The position numbers and the translations under genes were made by a program. Shown one piece after another: positions 7,229 to 15,046 of a DNA stretch of 64,000 bases (positions within the stretch are counted from its first letter, which is position 1; the number at the start of each line of letters is the position of its first letter). The DNA lies in NCBI RefSeq assembly GCF_000331005.1, contig NZ_AEJB01000006.1:1-64000 (forward strand), read 5' to 3'. Below the pieces are notes generated by a model. It saw only the letters and a list, made by a program, of their open reading frames with translations, was not told where the DNA came from and did no database searches. Source of the stretch: Streptomyces turgidiscabies Car8. GTDB lineage: Bacteria > Actinomycetota > Actinomycetes > Streptomycetales > Streptomycetaceae.

Positions 7229-8860
7229 CTAAAGACTGAGCGGGAGTGAGTCCTGTTGCCAGATCTCATGCTCGGCCGAACGCCCCGGACGGTGTTGGGC
7301 GTTCTGGTTGCCCGCGTTCGCTCCGCGTCCGGGCGGCACGGATCGTGTCCGTGGTCCGGGAATGCGGGGGCGGGTTCCCTCACGCCCAGGAACACCTGGT
7401 CCGGCCTGGACGGTCCGATGCCCCACCGCATCACTCCGGTGCTGTGGGGGCGGTGTCGTCCGTCGCAGGATCGGGTGTCCCTGGGCGCGCCTTCCGATCG
7501 CCACGGCAGCAGCATCATGGCGAGTCGTCTTACGGGTGGTCGTGGTGAGGGGTTTCTGCCAGTGCTGGGCACCCCACCGGCTGGTGTAGGCGGGGTCGAC
7601 GGCGATGACCGCGATACCCGTCTGGTCGGCCATCGAGGCCAGCCGGGCACGCAGTTTCCCGGTGGGCATGCCGGAGATCAACTGCCGGAAGCGCTTCCTG
7701 CGCCCGTGCTTCTCCCGGGTCTTCTCCGCCGTGAAGTCCAGATCCTCGACCGCGATCGCCTTCACACCACACGTGCGGGCCCAGTACAGGAGACCGGTGA
7801 GGGCGTGGCGGACCTGCGCGTCCCGATGCTCGGCGGTACCGGACAGGTCGTAGAAGAAACGGCGCGGGCTGCCGGTCGGGTTGCCATGGGTGTCGAGGCG
7901 CCAGGCGGCGAGGTGATCGGCGTTCATGTCGACACCGATCACGCCGTGGGCGAGCGCGGCCTCCATCGGCACGGTCGGGGTGGGCGGGATCTGCCAGGAC
8001 GCGGTCAGGTACCAGCGGTCCCGGCCGGTATCCAGGTGGATGCGGTAGGCGATCGCCCGGTTCGCCGCGACACGGTCCGCCCACTCGCCGCCCCGGTGCG
8101 CGAACGTGACCCGGCAGGCCAGGACGTACCGGCCGCGCGGGGCGTTGGCCAGATGTGCGAGCGGCGCGGGGAGTTTGATGCTCACCTCGCCGTCGGGGCT
8201 GATATGGATCGTCTCGTTGCCGTAGCGCTTGCCGGACTCCCCGTCCGCCTGACAGAACCAGCGCTCCGCCTCCCAATCCGTGCGCCACTCCTCCTCGGCG
8301 AGCTGGGCGGTGTCCAGGTGGTGTCGGCTGCGGGCCAGTCGCTTGCCGCCGCGCACGACGTGCACGACTCCGGCCTCGCGGTCGGCGCGGGCAGCGGCCA
8401 GCCGGTCTTCCAACACACGCAGCCGCCGGGACTTCGCATGCCACTCCCGCCGCGACCGGTAGCCGCCCGGGGCGTGTTTCATTCCCTTCTGCCCGATCGG
8501 CAGCGACAGCCGGTGCCCGATGATGCGGACGCCCGCTTCCAGAGTCTGGAGGTGGGCCAGCTGGCTGCGGCGGGCCAGCGCCCACTGATCGTGCGTGCCC
8601 TTGGTGATACTGCCCGCCCACCGCGACGACGAGAACGGCGTCAACTCCCGCTTACGCACCGCCCACGCCTCACCGGAATGCTCCAGGCCATTCCGACAGC
8701 GGGCGTTGAGGTCCTTCGAAGCCAGCGACCCCAGATGCGCGCCGACCAGGCGCAGCACCTGGTCATCGTCCGGAGTCAGGTCCTTGAGGCGGGTTCGGAC
8801 TGCCACGCCACTCGGACCGGACACGACGAACGGCGCCGCCATACTCCTCAGCTCAGCCAT
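7229..8860 (-). CDS. TnpB-related RuvC nuclease (IS200/IS605 OrfB-like)
   Basis: This 543-residue actinobacterial TnpB-related protein is longer than the usual TnpB (about 400). All three RuvC motifs look intact: GVDMNADH (first Asp, about residue 305), AVEDLDF (Glu, about 371) and TRHDAAAVAIG (last Asp, about 447). The segment before motif III has no CxxC pair, so the canonical TnpB zinc ribbon is missing. A basic Arg/Pro/Gly-rich tail of about 80 residues follows. TnpB proteins are guide-RNA-directed DNA nucleases whose guide scaffold overlaps the 3' end of the gene. No TnpA lies nearby, so this copy is solitary. The ATG at 8860 is preferred (GGGGGTGG upstream), though the frame is open to 8932. 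Confidence 0.85.
   Translation of the reverse strand: MAELRSMAAPFVVSGPSGVAVRTRLKDLTPDDDQVLRLVGAHLGSLASKDLNARCRNGLEHSGEAWAVRKRELTPFSSSRWAGSITKGTHDQWALARRSQLAHLQTLEAGVRIIGHRLSLPIGQKGMKHAPGGYRSRREWHAKSRRLRVLEDRLAAARADREAGVVHVVRGGKRLARSRHHLDTAQLAEEEWRTDWEAERWFCQADGESGKRYGNETIHISPDGEVSIKLPAPLAHLANAPRGRYVLACRVTFAHRGGEWADRVAANRAIAYRIHLDTGRDRWYLTASWQIPPTPTVPMEAALAHGVIGVDMNADHLAAWRLDTHGNPTGSPRRFFYDLSGTAEHRDAQVRHALTGLLYWARTCGVKAIAVEDLDFTAEKTREKHGRRKRFRQLISGMPTGKLRARLASMADQTGIAVIAVDPAYTSRWGAQHWQKPLTTTTRKTTRHDAAAVAIGRRAQGHPILRRTTPPPQHRSDAVGHRTVQAGPGVPGREGTRPRIPGPRTRSVPPGRGANAGNQNAQHRPGRSAEHEIWQQDSLPLSL
7278..7304 (-). other. Hairpin in the 3' end of the TnpB-related gene (candidate omega-RNA scaffold)
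   Basis: GAACGCCC (7278-7285) and GGGCGTTC (7297-7304) form an 8-bp perfect stem with an 11-base loop, some 50 bases before the stop codon. In IS605 systems the guide-RNA scaffold spans this part of tnpB and the right end of the element. The assignment is an inference from position. Confidence 0.35.
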
Positions 8861-8939
8861 CCCGCCACCCCCGCCCAAAACCCACCCGCCGATCCCGTCG
8901 ATATGGGAACGAGCACCACTCGCAAAGGTCACGCATTCG

Positions 8940-9995
8940 ATGAAAGAACGTCAGTTCCCCACTTCATTCGCGGTACGTCTGCTCGCCTCGGCCCTCGGAA
9001 TGGGCACCCTCCTGACGATGGCCGCGTGCACGCACGACGGGTCCCACGCCGGGGGCGGCACGGGACTCAGGCAGGCCAGAGCCGCCGCCTCGCCCACCCC
9101 CGCGCAGCACGCCTCCGCCTCCCCGACCGCCCCGCAGGCCCTCACCGACGCCCAGGCCCGGGGCGCCCTTCTCACCGACGCCGACCTCGGGGCGCCGTGG
9201 ACTCCCAGCGAGGGCGCCGCGCTCTGGCGGGACGCGCTGCTCAAGGCGACGGCTGACAACGCCGACTGCGGACGTCTCCTCGACGCCGTGTACACGGAGG
9301 AACTGGTGGGCGAACCGGCCGGCGCCCGTGCCGTCGCCGGGTTCGACGACTACGACGAGGGCTCCCAGCTCCGCTACCAGGTCAGCGCCGCCCACCGCGC
9401 CGACGTCGACGAGCGGCTCGCCTGGCTGAGGACGATGCCGCAGAAATGCGCCCGCTTCACGGCGGTCGGCCCGCGCGGCGCCCGCCAGGAGGTGCGGGTG
9501 AAGGAGGTCCGGCTGCCCGATGCGGGGGACGCCAGGCAGGGGCTGCGGCTGTCGACGAGGGGCGAACTGGACGGCGCCCCGGCCACGCTCACCCTGGATC
9601 TCGCCGCCGTACGGGTCGGCGACGACGCGATCGTCCTCACCAACGGCGGCCTGGCGGAGCCCCGCACGAAGTACACGGCCCGCGCCCTCCAGGTCGGCGC
9701 CGAACGCCTGAAGCAGACCAGGAAGGACACCCCGGTCCCGCCACAGACACCGGTGCGGGACGAGAGCCAGAGCCCCGGTCCCAGCCAGAGTCCGACGCCG
9801 ACGCCGAGCCAGAGCCCGACGCGGGGGCCGGTCCAGCCCGCGCCCCGGCCTCAGCCCCAGGAGCGGCAGAGCGAGGGCAACGGGCAGGGACAGGACTCGG
9901 GGCAGGCACAGGAGCAGGAGCAGGAGCAGGAGCAGGGCCAGAATCAGGATCTGGATCTGGACCAGGGGCAGGAGACGGACGAGGACCTGTACTGA
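8940..9995 (+). CDS. Lipoprotein with low-complexity Gln/Glu tail
   Basis: This 351-residue protein has a lipoprotein signal peptide ending at the lipobox MAAC, about residue 28. A Pro/Ala linker and a globular domain of about 200 residues follow. The last 85 residues are low complexity: Ser-Pro-Thr-Gln units, then an EQ run and LDLDQGQ. Lipidation at the Cys should place it on the outer face of the membrane. The globular part (TDAQARGALLTDADLGAPWTP) resembles Streptomyces PknH-like or sensor-type lipoprotein domains but I cannot name it with confidence. The ATG at 8940 has AAAGG 11 bases upstream. It is divergent from the TnpB-related gene, with 79 bases between the starts. Confidence 0.75.
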   Translation: MKERQFPTSFAVRLLASALGMGTLLTMAACTHDGSHAGGGTGLRQARAAASPTPAQHASASPTAPQALTDAQARGALLTDADLGAPWTPSEGAALWRDALLKATADNADCGRLLDAVYTEELVGEPAGARAVAGFDDYDEGSQLRYQVSAAHRADVDERLAWLRTMPQKCARFTAVGPRGARQEVRVKEVRLPDAGDARQGLRLSTRGELDGAPATLTLDLAAVRVGDDAIVLTNGGLAEPRTKYTARALQVGAERLKQTRKDTPVPPQTPVRDESQSPGPSQSPTPTPSQSPTRGPVQPAPRPQPQERQSEGNGQGQDSGQAQEQEQEQEQGQNQDLDLDQGQETDEDLY

Positions 9996-10049
9996 CCCGC
10001 GCCGCGGACGCCGACGCCCCCCCACCTCGCCCCACACCACCCCTGCGGC

Positions 10050-10772
10050 CTACCCCCTGTCGAGCCGCCTCCGTCGTCCCACCACCTCCCGCGCCACCGC
10101 GAGCACCGTGCGGCCGTGGGAGTAGGCGTGCGCGCGAAGACGCGCCAAGGCCTCGCCGGCGTCGACGCCGAGCTGGACCATGATCATCCCGGTGGCCTGG
10201 TGGATCTCGTCATGGTCCGCGACCAGGCCGCCCAACCGGGCCGTCCTGAACAGGTCCGTCAGCGACACCGTCACGATCCTCGCCACACGACCGGCCGTCC
10301 CCAGCTCGCCGGGTGTCAGCTCCCCGACGGTGTCGCGGTAGAGGTCCAGCGTGCCCACGCAGATCCGGCCACTGCCGAGGGGCAGCGCGTACACCGCGCA
10401 CACGCCCAGTTTGCTCGCCTCCTGGGCGAAGACCGGCCAGCGGCGCACGTCCCGGCCGGACGTCAGATCGGACGCGAGCACGGGAACGCCGGAGGAACCG
10501 GCACGCTGGCAGGGCCCGTCGCCCAAGGTCGCCTGTATCTCGGCCAGTTGGGCAGCCCGCGCGTCGGTCTCGGTCAGCCGTACGGGCACGCCGTCGGCGC
10601 GCAGGGACACACTCGCGCCGGTCACCGGCAGCAGTTCGACGGCGACATCACACAGGCGCCGGGGAATGTCGCCGGGTCGGGAGCCCCGTACCCGCTCGAC
10701 GATCGCGTCAGCCGTCCGCCCAAGATGCCGGTCATGCCCGTCGTGCCGACCGTCCCCGAACCGCACGGTCAT
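10050..10772 (-). CDS. GAF-ANTAR signal-responsive regulator
   Basis: This 240-residue cytosolic protein has a GAF sensor domain (about residues 25-165, including GDGPCQRA and LPLGSGRICVGTLDLY). A C-terminal ANTAR domain of about 60 residues follows (IHQATGMIMVQLGVDAGEALARLRAHAYSHGRTV). ANTAR proteins bind paired RNA hairpins and prevent transcription termination. GAF-ANTAR proteins are abundant in actinomycetes and their ligands are mostly unknown. The ATG at 10772 follows GGGAGG. No partner kinase is adjacent. Confidence 0.88.
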   Translation of the reverse strand: MTVRFGDGRHDGHDRHLGRTADAIVERVRGSRPGDIPRRLCDVAVELLPVTGASVSLRADGVPVRLTETDARAAQLAEIQATLGDGPCQRAGSSGVPVLASDLTSGRDVRRWPVFAQEASKLGVCAVYALPLGSGRICVGTLDLYRDTVGELTPGELGTAGRVARIVTVSLTDLFRTARLGGLVADHDEIHQATGMIMVQLGVDAGEALARLRAHAYSHGRTVLAVAREVVGRRRRLDRG

Positions 10773-10971
10773 CGCCTCCCGTCGCCCTTCGAGTCCGTCA
10801 GGCGTCCCGGGTACCCACGGCAGCTTCTTTACGCATGCACACGCTGTTGTAAATGGATCACCCTCCATCCCGCAGGGGGTGGGAAGGGGCGGCGGGGTGT
10901 ACGTAACACCACCCCACATCGGCCGCTCAGGCCCAGGGACGAAGCGCGCCGCGACCGGCACGATCCCTTAC

Positions 10972-11685
10972 ATGAACGAGACGACGAAGACACAGCAGTC
11001 AACCCAGCAGACCGCGCGGCAGACCACGGGCACGCCCCACGCGACCGGCATGAGCGAGCGGACCGCGCGTCGCCTGACCGGCGTCGCGGGTATCGCCACC
11101 GCCGTCGCCCTGATCGTCGAAGTGCCCCTGTACTTCGTCTACTCGGGCCCACCCCCGGACGCGAACGTCCTGGCCCGCCTCCTGGTCGGGATCATCGCGC
11201 TGGCGTTCCTGATCGTCTTCGTGACGAGCTTCCGCGAACTGGTGAGGAGGGTGAACCCGGCCTACGAGTGGGCGGCCTCGCTGGCCTACTCGACGGGCCT
11301 CGTCTACGCGACGATCACCCTGGTCTCCATGGGCCTGGAAGCCGGCGCGGTGATCGCCACCGACCACTCGATCGACCCGACGATCGAGGTGAACGGCACC
11401 TACATCCTCTACGGCTCGATCAGCCGCCTCCTGCTCGCTCTCTTCCTGGCGGCGACCGGATACACGATCGCCCGCACGAACCTCCTCCCCCGCTGGACCA
11501 CCCGCTCGGCGTACGTCCTGGCAGGCATCAACCTGGCCTTCGTACCGTCCCTGTTCTTCGGCAACACCCCGGCCCACTTCTACGCGGCGAACGGCTGGGG
11601 CACGACAGCCCTGATGGGCGCGATCCTCAGCTACTGGCTGCTCGCCCTGGGTATCTCGACATACCGCAGCGGCGCGAAGCGCTGA
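10972..11685 (+). CDS. DUF4386-type multi-pass membrane protein
   Basis: This 237-residue integral membrane protein has six predicted spans, starting after a polar Gln/Thr-rich N-terminus. The segment RRLTGVAGIATAVALIVEVPLYFVY is the first span. The pattern matches DUF4386-like proteins of unknown function. The ATG at 10972 is the first in frame that precedes the hydrophobic part; no strong ribosome site is visible. It is divergent from the GAF-ANTAR gene, and a strong hairpin ends it. Confidence 0.7.
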   Translation: MNETTKTQQSTQQTARQTTGTPHATGMSERTARRLTGVAGIATAVALIVEVPLYFVYSGPPPDANVLARLLVGIIALAFLIVFVTSFRELVRRVNPAYEWAASLAYSTGLVYATITLVSMGLEAGAVIATDHSIDPTIEVNGTYILYGSISRLLLALFLAATGYTIARTNLLPRWTTRSAYVLAGINLAFVPSLFFGNTPAHFYAANGWGTTALMGAILSYWLLALGISTYRSGAKR

Positions 11686-11738
11686 GACTGGGGTTCTTGG
11701 ACTGAGACTCCCTCAACTGCCTTGCCCCGTAAGGACAT

Positions 11739-11770
11739 CGCGGCGCCCGCCTCCCTGGCAGGGCGCCGCG
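11739..11770. terminator. Bidirectional terminator
   Basis: CGCGGCGCCC (11739-11748) pairs perfectly with GGGCGCCGCG (11761-11770) between converging genes. Confidence 0.65.
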
Positions 11771-11787
11771 GCACGTACGGGCGTGCG

Positions 11788-12447
11788 TCAGTTCGCAGGG
11801 GCCCCGAAAGCCTGCTGGAACATGGTCCTCGTCTCGGCCGTGGCCACGCTCGTGCCGCCGCAGATCGGGACGGCGCCGTCGTCCGCGGTCACCAGGTACT
11901 GGGTGCCGACCTCGAAGATCGTGGCCTCCGCGTTTCCCTCGTCGCTGGTGAGGCGGACCTCGTCGGGGCGGTCGGCGGTGCCGGTGGTGGCGCGGTACCA
12001 GTGGTCGACCGTCAGATCGACGCGGTCGCCGCGCTTGGCGGTCACGGTGCCCTCGAAGGCGAGTTGGTGGCTGAGCAGGAACTGCAGCGTGGGTGCCGCG
12101 CACTTGGCCGAACCGCTGTCCGCCAGCGTGAGCGTCAGGGGCTGGGACCGGGTCCGGGGCGCGGCCGTCACCGTCCCTGAGCCGGTCGTGTCCCTCGTCG
12201 CGTCTCCGCCGTTCGCGGCGACGCCCCAGGTGACACCGCCTCCCACCACCAGCAGTGCGGCGAACGCCAGCGCCGGGACGAGCCGGCGGCGCGGCCCTGC
12301 GCCCGCCGTGCTCGTACGCGTGTCCGTAGATGCGGTGTCGGTGTTCATCGTGGCCTCCACAAGACGGGTGACGTCGGGTCGCGGAGCCTTCGAGGTCAGT
12401 GCCGGGTCCGTGGCCTTCAGGTGGGCCAGCAACTCGTCGTCGTTCAT
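11788..12447 (-). CDS. Membrane protein paired with the ECF sigma factor (putative anti-sigma)
   Basis: This 219-residue protein has a cytoplasmic N-terminus of about 50 residues (MNDDELLAHLKATDPAL), one transmembrane span (LVPALAFAALLVVGGGVTWGV) and an extracytoplasmic domain. The start overlaps the upstream sigma-factor stop by ATGA, so the two are translationally coupled. That layout fits an anti-sigma factor, but the HxxxCxxC zinc motif of ZAS anti-sigmas is absent, and the outer domain may instead be an effector or sensor. Many Streptomyces sigma genes have such an orphan-type membrane partner, so the anti-sigma role is inferred from context. Confidence 0.75.
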   Translation of the reverse strand: MNDDELLAHLKATDPALTSKAPRPDVTRLVEATMNTDTASTDTRTSTAGAGPRRRLVPALAFAALLVVGGGVTWGVAANGGDATRDTTGSGTVTAAPRTRSQPLTLTLADSGSAKCAAPTLQFLLSHQLAFEGTVTAKRGDRVDLTVDHWYRATTGTADRPDEVRLTSDEGNAEATIFEVGTQYLVTADDGAVPICGGTSVATAETRTMFQQAFGAPAN

Positions 12448-13067
12448 CGACTGCTCCTTCCGGGTCCGTTTCCGGTACCGGTTCCTTGTCCTTCGTCCGT
12501 CTCATGTCCGGGGTGCGGGCGGGTCTTTCGCTCCAGCTGGACCGCCAGTCTCTTCTTCGCCCGGTGCAGCCTGATGCTCACGGCGTTCGCGCTCAGACCG
12601 GTCACCTCGGCGATCCGGCTCGGTGTCAGTTCCTCGTACGCCCACAGGAGGACCACCTCCCGGTCCAGCGCGCGGAGTTGGGCGAGCGCCGCGTGCAGAG
12701 CGGTGTGGTCGGCGTCCCCCGTCTCCACCGTCTCCCGCGCCGTGCCCGCCGCCGTCCACGTCAGGCGTTCCAGGAGGGAGCGTCTACGCCGGTCCGCGCG
12801 GCGGGCGTTGGCCAGGCAGCCGCGGGCCACGCCGTAGCACCAGGGCAGTACGGCGTCGGAGTCGGGGACGCGCCCCGACGCCTCCAGACCCGGTACGTCC
12901 TCGATACGGCGCCACAGCACCAGCAGAGTCTCCGAGAGGACGTCGTCGACCTGGTCGGGCTCCGCGCGCCGCAGCAGATAGCGGTGCAACGGCTCCGTCA
13001 CGACGTGCGCCAGCGCCTCGAAGCGGGCCCGCTGATCCCGGGTGGCCCTCTGTTCCGTCTCCGTCAT
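12444..13067 (-). CDS. ECF-type RNA polymerase sigma factor
   Basis: This 207-residue protein has sigma-70 region 2 in about residues 15-90 (VDDVLSETLLVLWRRIEDVP). Region 4 is in about 120-170, with the HTH TPSRIAEVTGLSANAVSIRL followed by HRAKKRL. Region 3 is lacking, as in ECF sigmas. It should direct RNA polymerase to a small regulon in response to an extracytoplasmic signal relayed by the downstream membrane protein. The start is uncertain. ATG 13067 is used because family similarity begins near ETEQRATRDQ, but GTG codons up to 13115 are in frame and no clear ribosome site decides it. Confidence 0.88.
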   Translation of the reverse strand: MTETEQRATRDQRARFEALAHVVTEPLHRYLLRRAEPDQVDDVLSETLLVLWRRIEDVPGLEASGRVPDSDAVLPWCYGVARGCLANARRADRRRRSLLERLTWTAAGTARETVETGDADHTALHAALAQLRALDREVVLLWAYEELTPSRIAEVTGLSANAVSIRLHRAKKRLAVQLERKTRPHPGHETDEGQGTGTGNGPGRSSR

Positions 13068-13135
13068 GGATTCCACGACCTGCCTTGTCCGGCACCCGTG
13101 GAATCCTTTCACCACGGCTCAGTCCCGCGCCGCGG

Positions 13136-13900
13136 TCATCGTTTCTCGTACGGATTCGACGGCTCCGCGACCGTCCGTACCGACCCCGCGTCCAGCACCG
13201 GTGGCCAGGCCGCGTCCGAGCCCAGCTTCCCCTTGGGCACCCAGGTTCCGGTGACCGTGACCCAGGTGTCCGTCACCGGGGCGTCGGCGTCGCGTATCTC
13301 GACCTTGCCCGTCGAGGCGTCGGCCGCGCAGCAGGAGACGAGGAGGCGGGTGACGTACCAGGTGCCGTCGTCCCCGTGGGTGACGAAGCCGGTCAGCCGG
13401 ACGGTACGGCCCTTCAGGGACCGCCCGCTGTCGAAGATCGCGCGTGAACCGAACTCGCCGACCGTCAGCTCCAGCGGATCCCCGGCGGGCAGCGCGGGGA
13501 ACGTACCCACGCCCTGCGCGGCCCGCTGAGCCGCCTCGCGGTCGGCGCTGTACGAGCCCAGGGCGGGCGGCGGGAAGAGGAGCAGCGCGAGGGCGGGAAG
13601 CGTGAGCAGCCAGGCGACCCGGGGGCCGTGTCCATGCCGGTGACCATGACCGTCGTGATCCCGGCCGTCATCGTCACCGTCGTGCTCGTCGTGTGCGTCG
13701 CGCTCGGGATCCTCCGTCTCGCCCCGCCCCCGTGCCACGGCGGCCACCACCCCCAGCACCACCAGCGCCACCCCGGACACCACCAGGTACGGCCGCAGCC
13801 CCTCCTGCACGTATCGCAGATACAGCTCGCTGAACAGCGAGATCCGCAGCACCGCGCCGCCCGTCAGCAGCAACAGCACGGCACCCCCGTACCGCCTCAC
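13136..13900 (-). CDS. TIGR03943-family permease partner protein
   Basis: This 254-residue protein has two or three transmembrane spans in the first 130 residues, separated by a His/Asp-rich loop (HDEHDGDDDGRDHDGHGHRHGHG) that could bind metal. A C-terminal soluble domain follows (FGSRAIFDSGRSLKGRTVRL, LLVSCCAADA). The family pairs with DUF318/ArsP-like permeases, like B. subtilis YcgQ with YcgR, whose genes are Zur-controlled. The GTG at 13900 overlaps the permease stop by GTGA; three earlier in-frame GTGs exist within 12 bases. The His-rich loop supports a role in metal handling, but transport is not shown. Confidence 0.82.
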   Translation of the reverse strand: MRRYGGAVLLLLTGGAVLRISLFSELYLRYVQEGLRPYLVVSGVALVVLGVVAAVARGRGETEDPERDAHDEHDGDDDGRDHDGHGHRHGHGPRVAWLLTLPALALLLFPPPALGSYSADREAAQRAAQGVGTFPALPAGDPLELTVGEFGSRAIFDSGRSLKGRTVRLTGFVTHGDDGTWYVTRLLVSCCAADASTGKVEIRDADAPVTDTWVTVTGTWVPKGKLGSDAAWPPVLDAGSVRTVAEPSNPYEKR

Positions 13901-14943
13901 CACAACCACCACCCGACGACGACACTGCTGCTCACCGCGACCACCCACGTCACCGACGAGAACCGGACGGCGAAGGACCGGCCGAAGGTGCCCGCCTGGA
14001 GGGCGATCAGCTTCAGGTCGACCATCGGGCCGACCACCATGAAGGCGAGCCGGGCCGTGGGGGAGAAGCCGCTCAGGGAGGCCGCCACGAAGGCGTCGGC
14101 CTCGCTGCACACGCACAGGACGACGGCCAGTACGGCGAGCAGCAGCACGGCGAGCCACGCCGAGCCGGTGAACACGTCGAGCACGGACCTCGGGACGACG
14201 ATGTTGAAGGTCGCCGCGGCCCCCGCGCCCAGTACGAGGAAGCCGCCCGCGTGCAGGAAGTCGTGCTGGAGGCCGGCCGAGAACCCGCGCCAGCCGGAGG
14301 GCTCGGAGGCCGACGACCCGCCCACCGGTGTGGGCTTCCGCAGCCACTCGTCCCGCCCGAACCTCGCCCACAGCCAGCCCATGACCACCGCCGTGACCAG
14401 GGAGGCCACCAGCCGCCCGAGCACCATCCTCGGCTGCCCGGGGAACGCGATCGACGTCGCGACCAGCACCACGGGGTTGATCGCCGGCGCGGAGAGCAGG
14501 AACGCGAGCGCGGCGGCCGGGGCGACCCCGCGCCGCATCAGGCTCCCCGCCACCGGCACGGACGCGCACTCGCAGCCGGGCAGGACGACCCCGGCAGCGC
14601 CCGCGATCGGCACGGCGAGCGCCTGGTTGCGCGGCAGCAGCCGGGTGAACACCCGCTCCGGTACGAACGCCCCGATCGCCGCCGACACCACCGTGCCCAG
14701 CAGCAGGAAGGGCACTCCCTGCACCACGACCGCCGTGAACACCGTCCACCAGGCGGCCACGGGGGGCGTGTAGAGGTCGAGGGCGAGGGTCGGCCCGAGT
14801 ACGGAGGCGACGGTCGCGATGGCGAGCAGCGCGGCGCCGCCCACGACGGCGTACACGAACGCGCGGACGGCGAACCGCAGCCCGTCGGCGACGCTCCACC
14901 CGCCGCCGGACTCCCCGTACCCTCCGCCGTGCTCGCCGTTCAC
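13897..14943 (-). CDS. DUF318/ArsP-like permease
   Basis: This protein of about 348 residues has eight or more membrane spans. Its signature is LPGCECASVPVAGSLMRRGVAP with nearby paired Cys, and LSAPAINPVVLVAT follows, both typical of the permease family PF03773. It is translationally coupled to the TIGR03943-like gene, and the two are expected to form one membrane complex. The start is uncertain. GTG 14943 is used here, but GTG 14997 is also in frame and adds 18 residues, and neither has a strong ribosome site. I looked for a Zur-type palindrome in the gap to 15046 and saw none. The substrate is unknown. Confidence 0.85.
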   Translation of the reverse strand: MNGEHGGGYGESGGGWSVADGLRFAVRAFVYAVVGGAALLAIATVASVLGPTLALDLYTPPVAAWWTVFTAVVVQGVPFLLLGTVVSAAIGAFVPERVFTRLLPRNQALAVPIAGAAGVVLPGCECASVPVAGSLMRRGVAPAAALAFLLSAPAINPVVLVATSIAFPGQPRMVLGRLVASLVTAVVMGWLWARFGRDEWLRKPTPVGGSSASEPSGWRGFSAGLQHDFLHAGGFLVLGAGAAATFNIVVPRSVLDVFTGSAWLAVLLLAVLAVVLCVCSEADAFVAASLSGFSPTARLAFMVVGPMVDLKLIALQAGTFGRSFAVRFSSVTWVVAVSSSVVVGWWLW

Positions 14944-15046
14944 GCGCTCGTACCGTCCCGGTCGAAGACCCACATAGCCAGATGCCCAAATGCTCACAGT
15001 TCCGGCCGAAGGCTAACCGCCCGCGCTGTGCGCTGCCCCCGATCGG

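Noticed and set aside
14944..15046. Zur-type operator for the permease pair
   Set aside because: No palindrome of the TGAAAAT/ATTTTCA form is visible between the permease and XRE genes.
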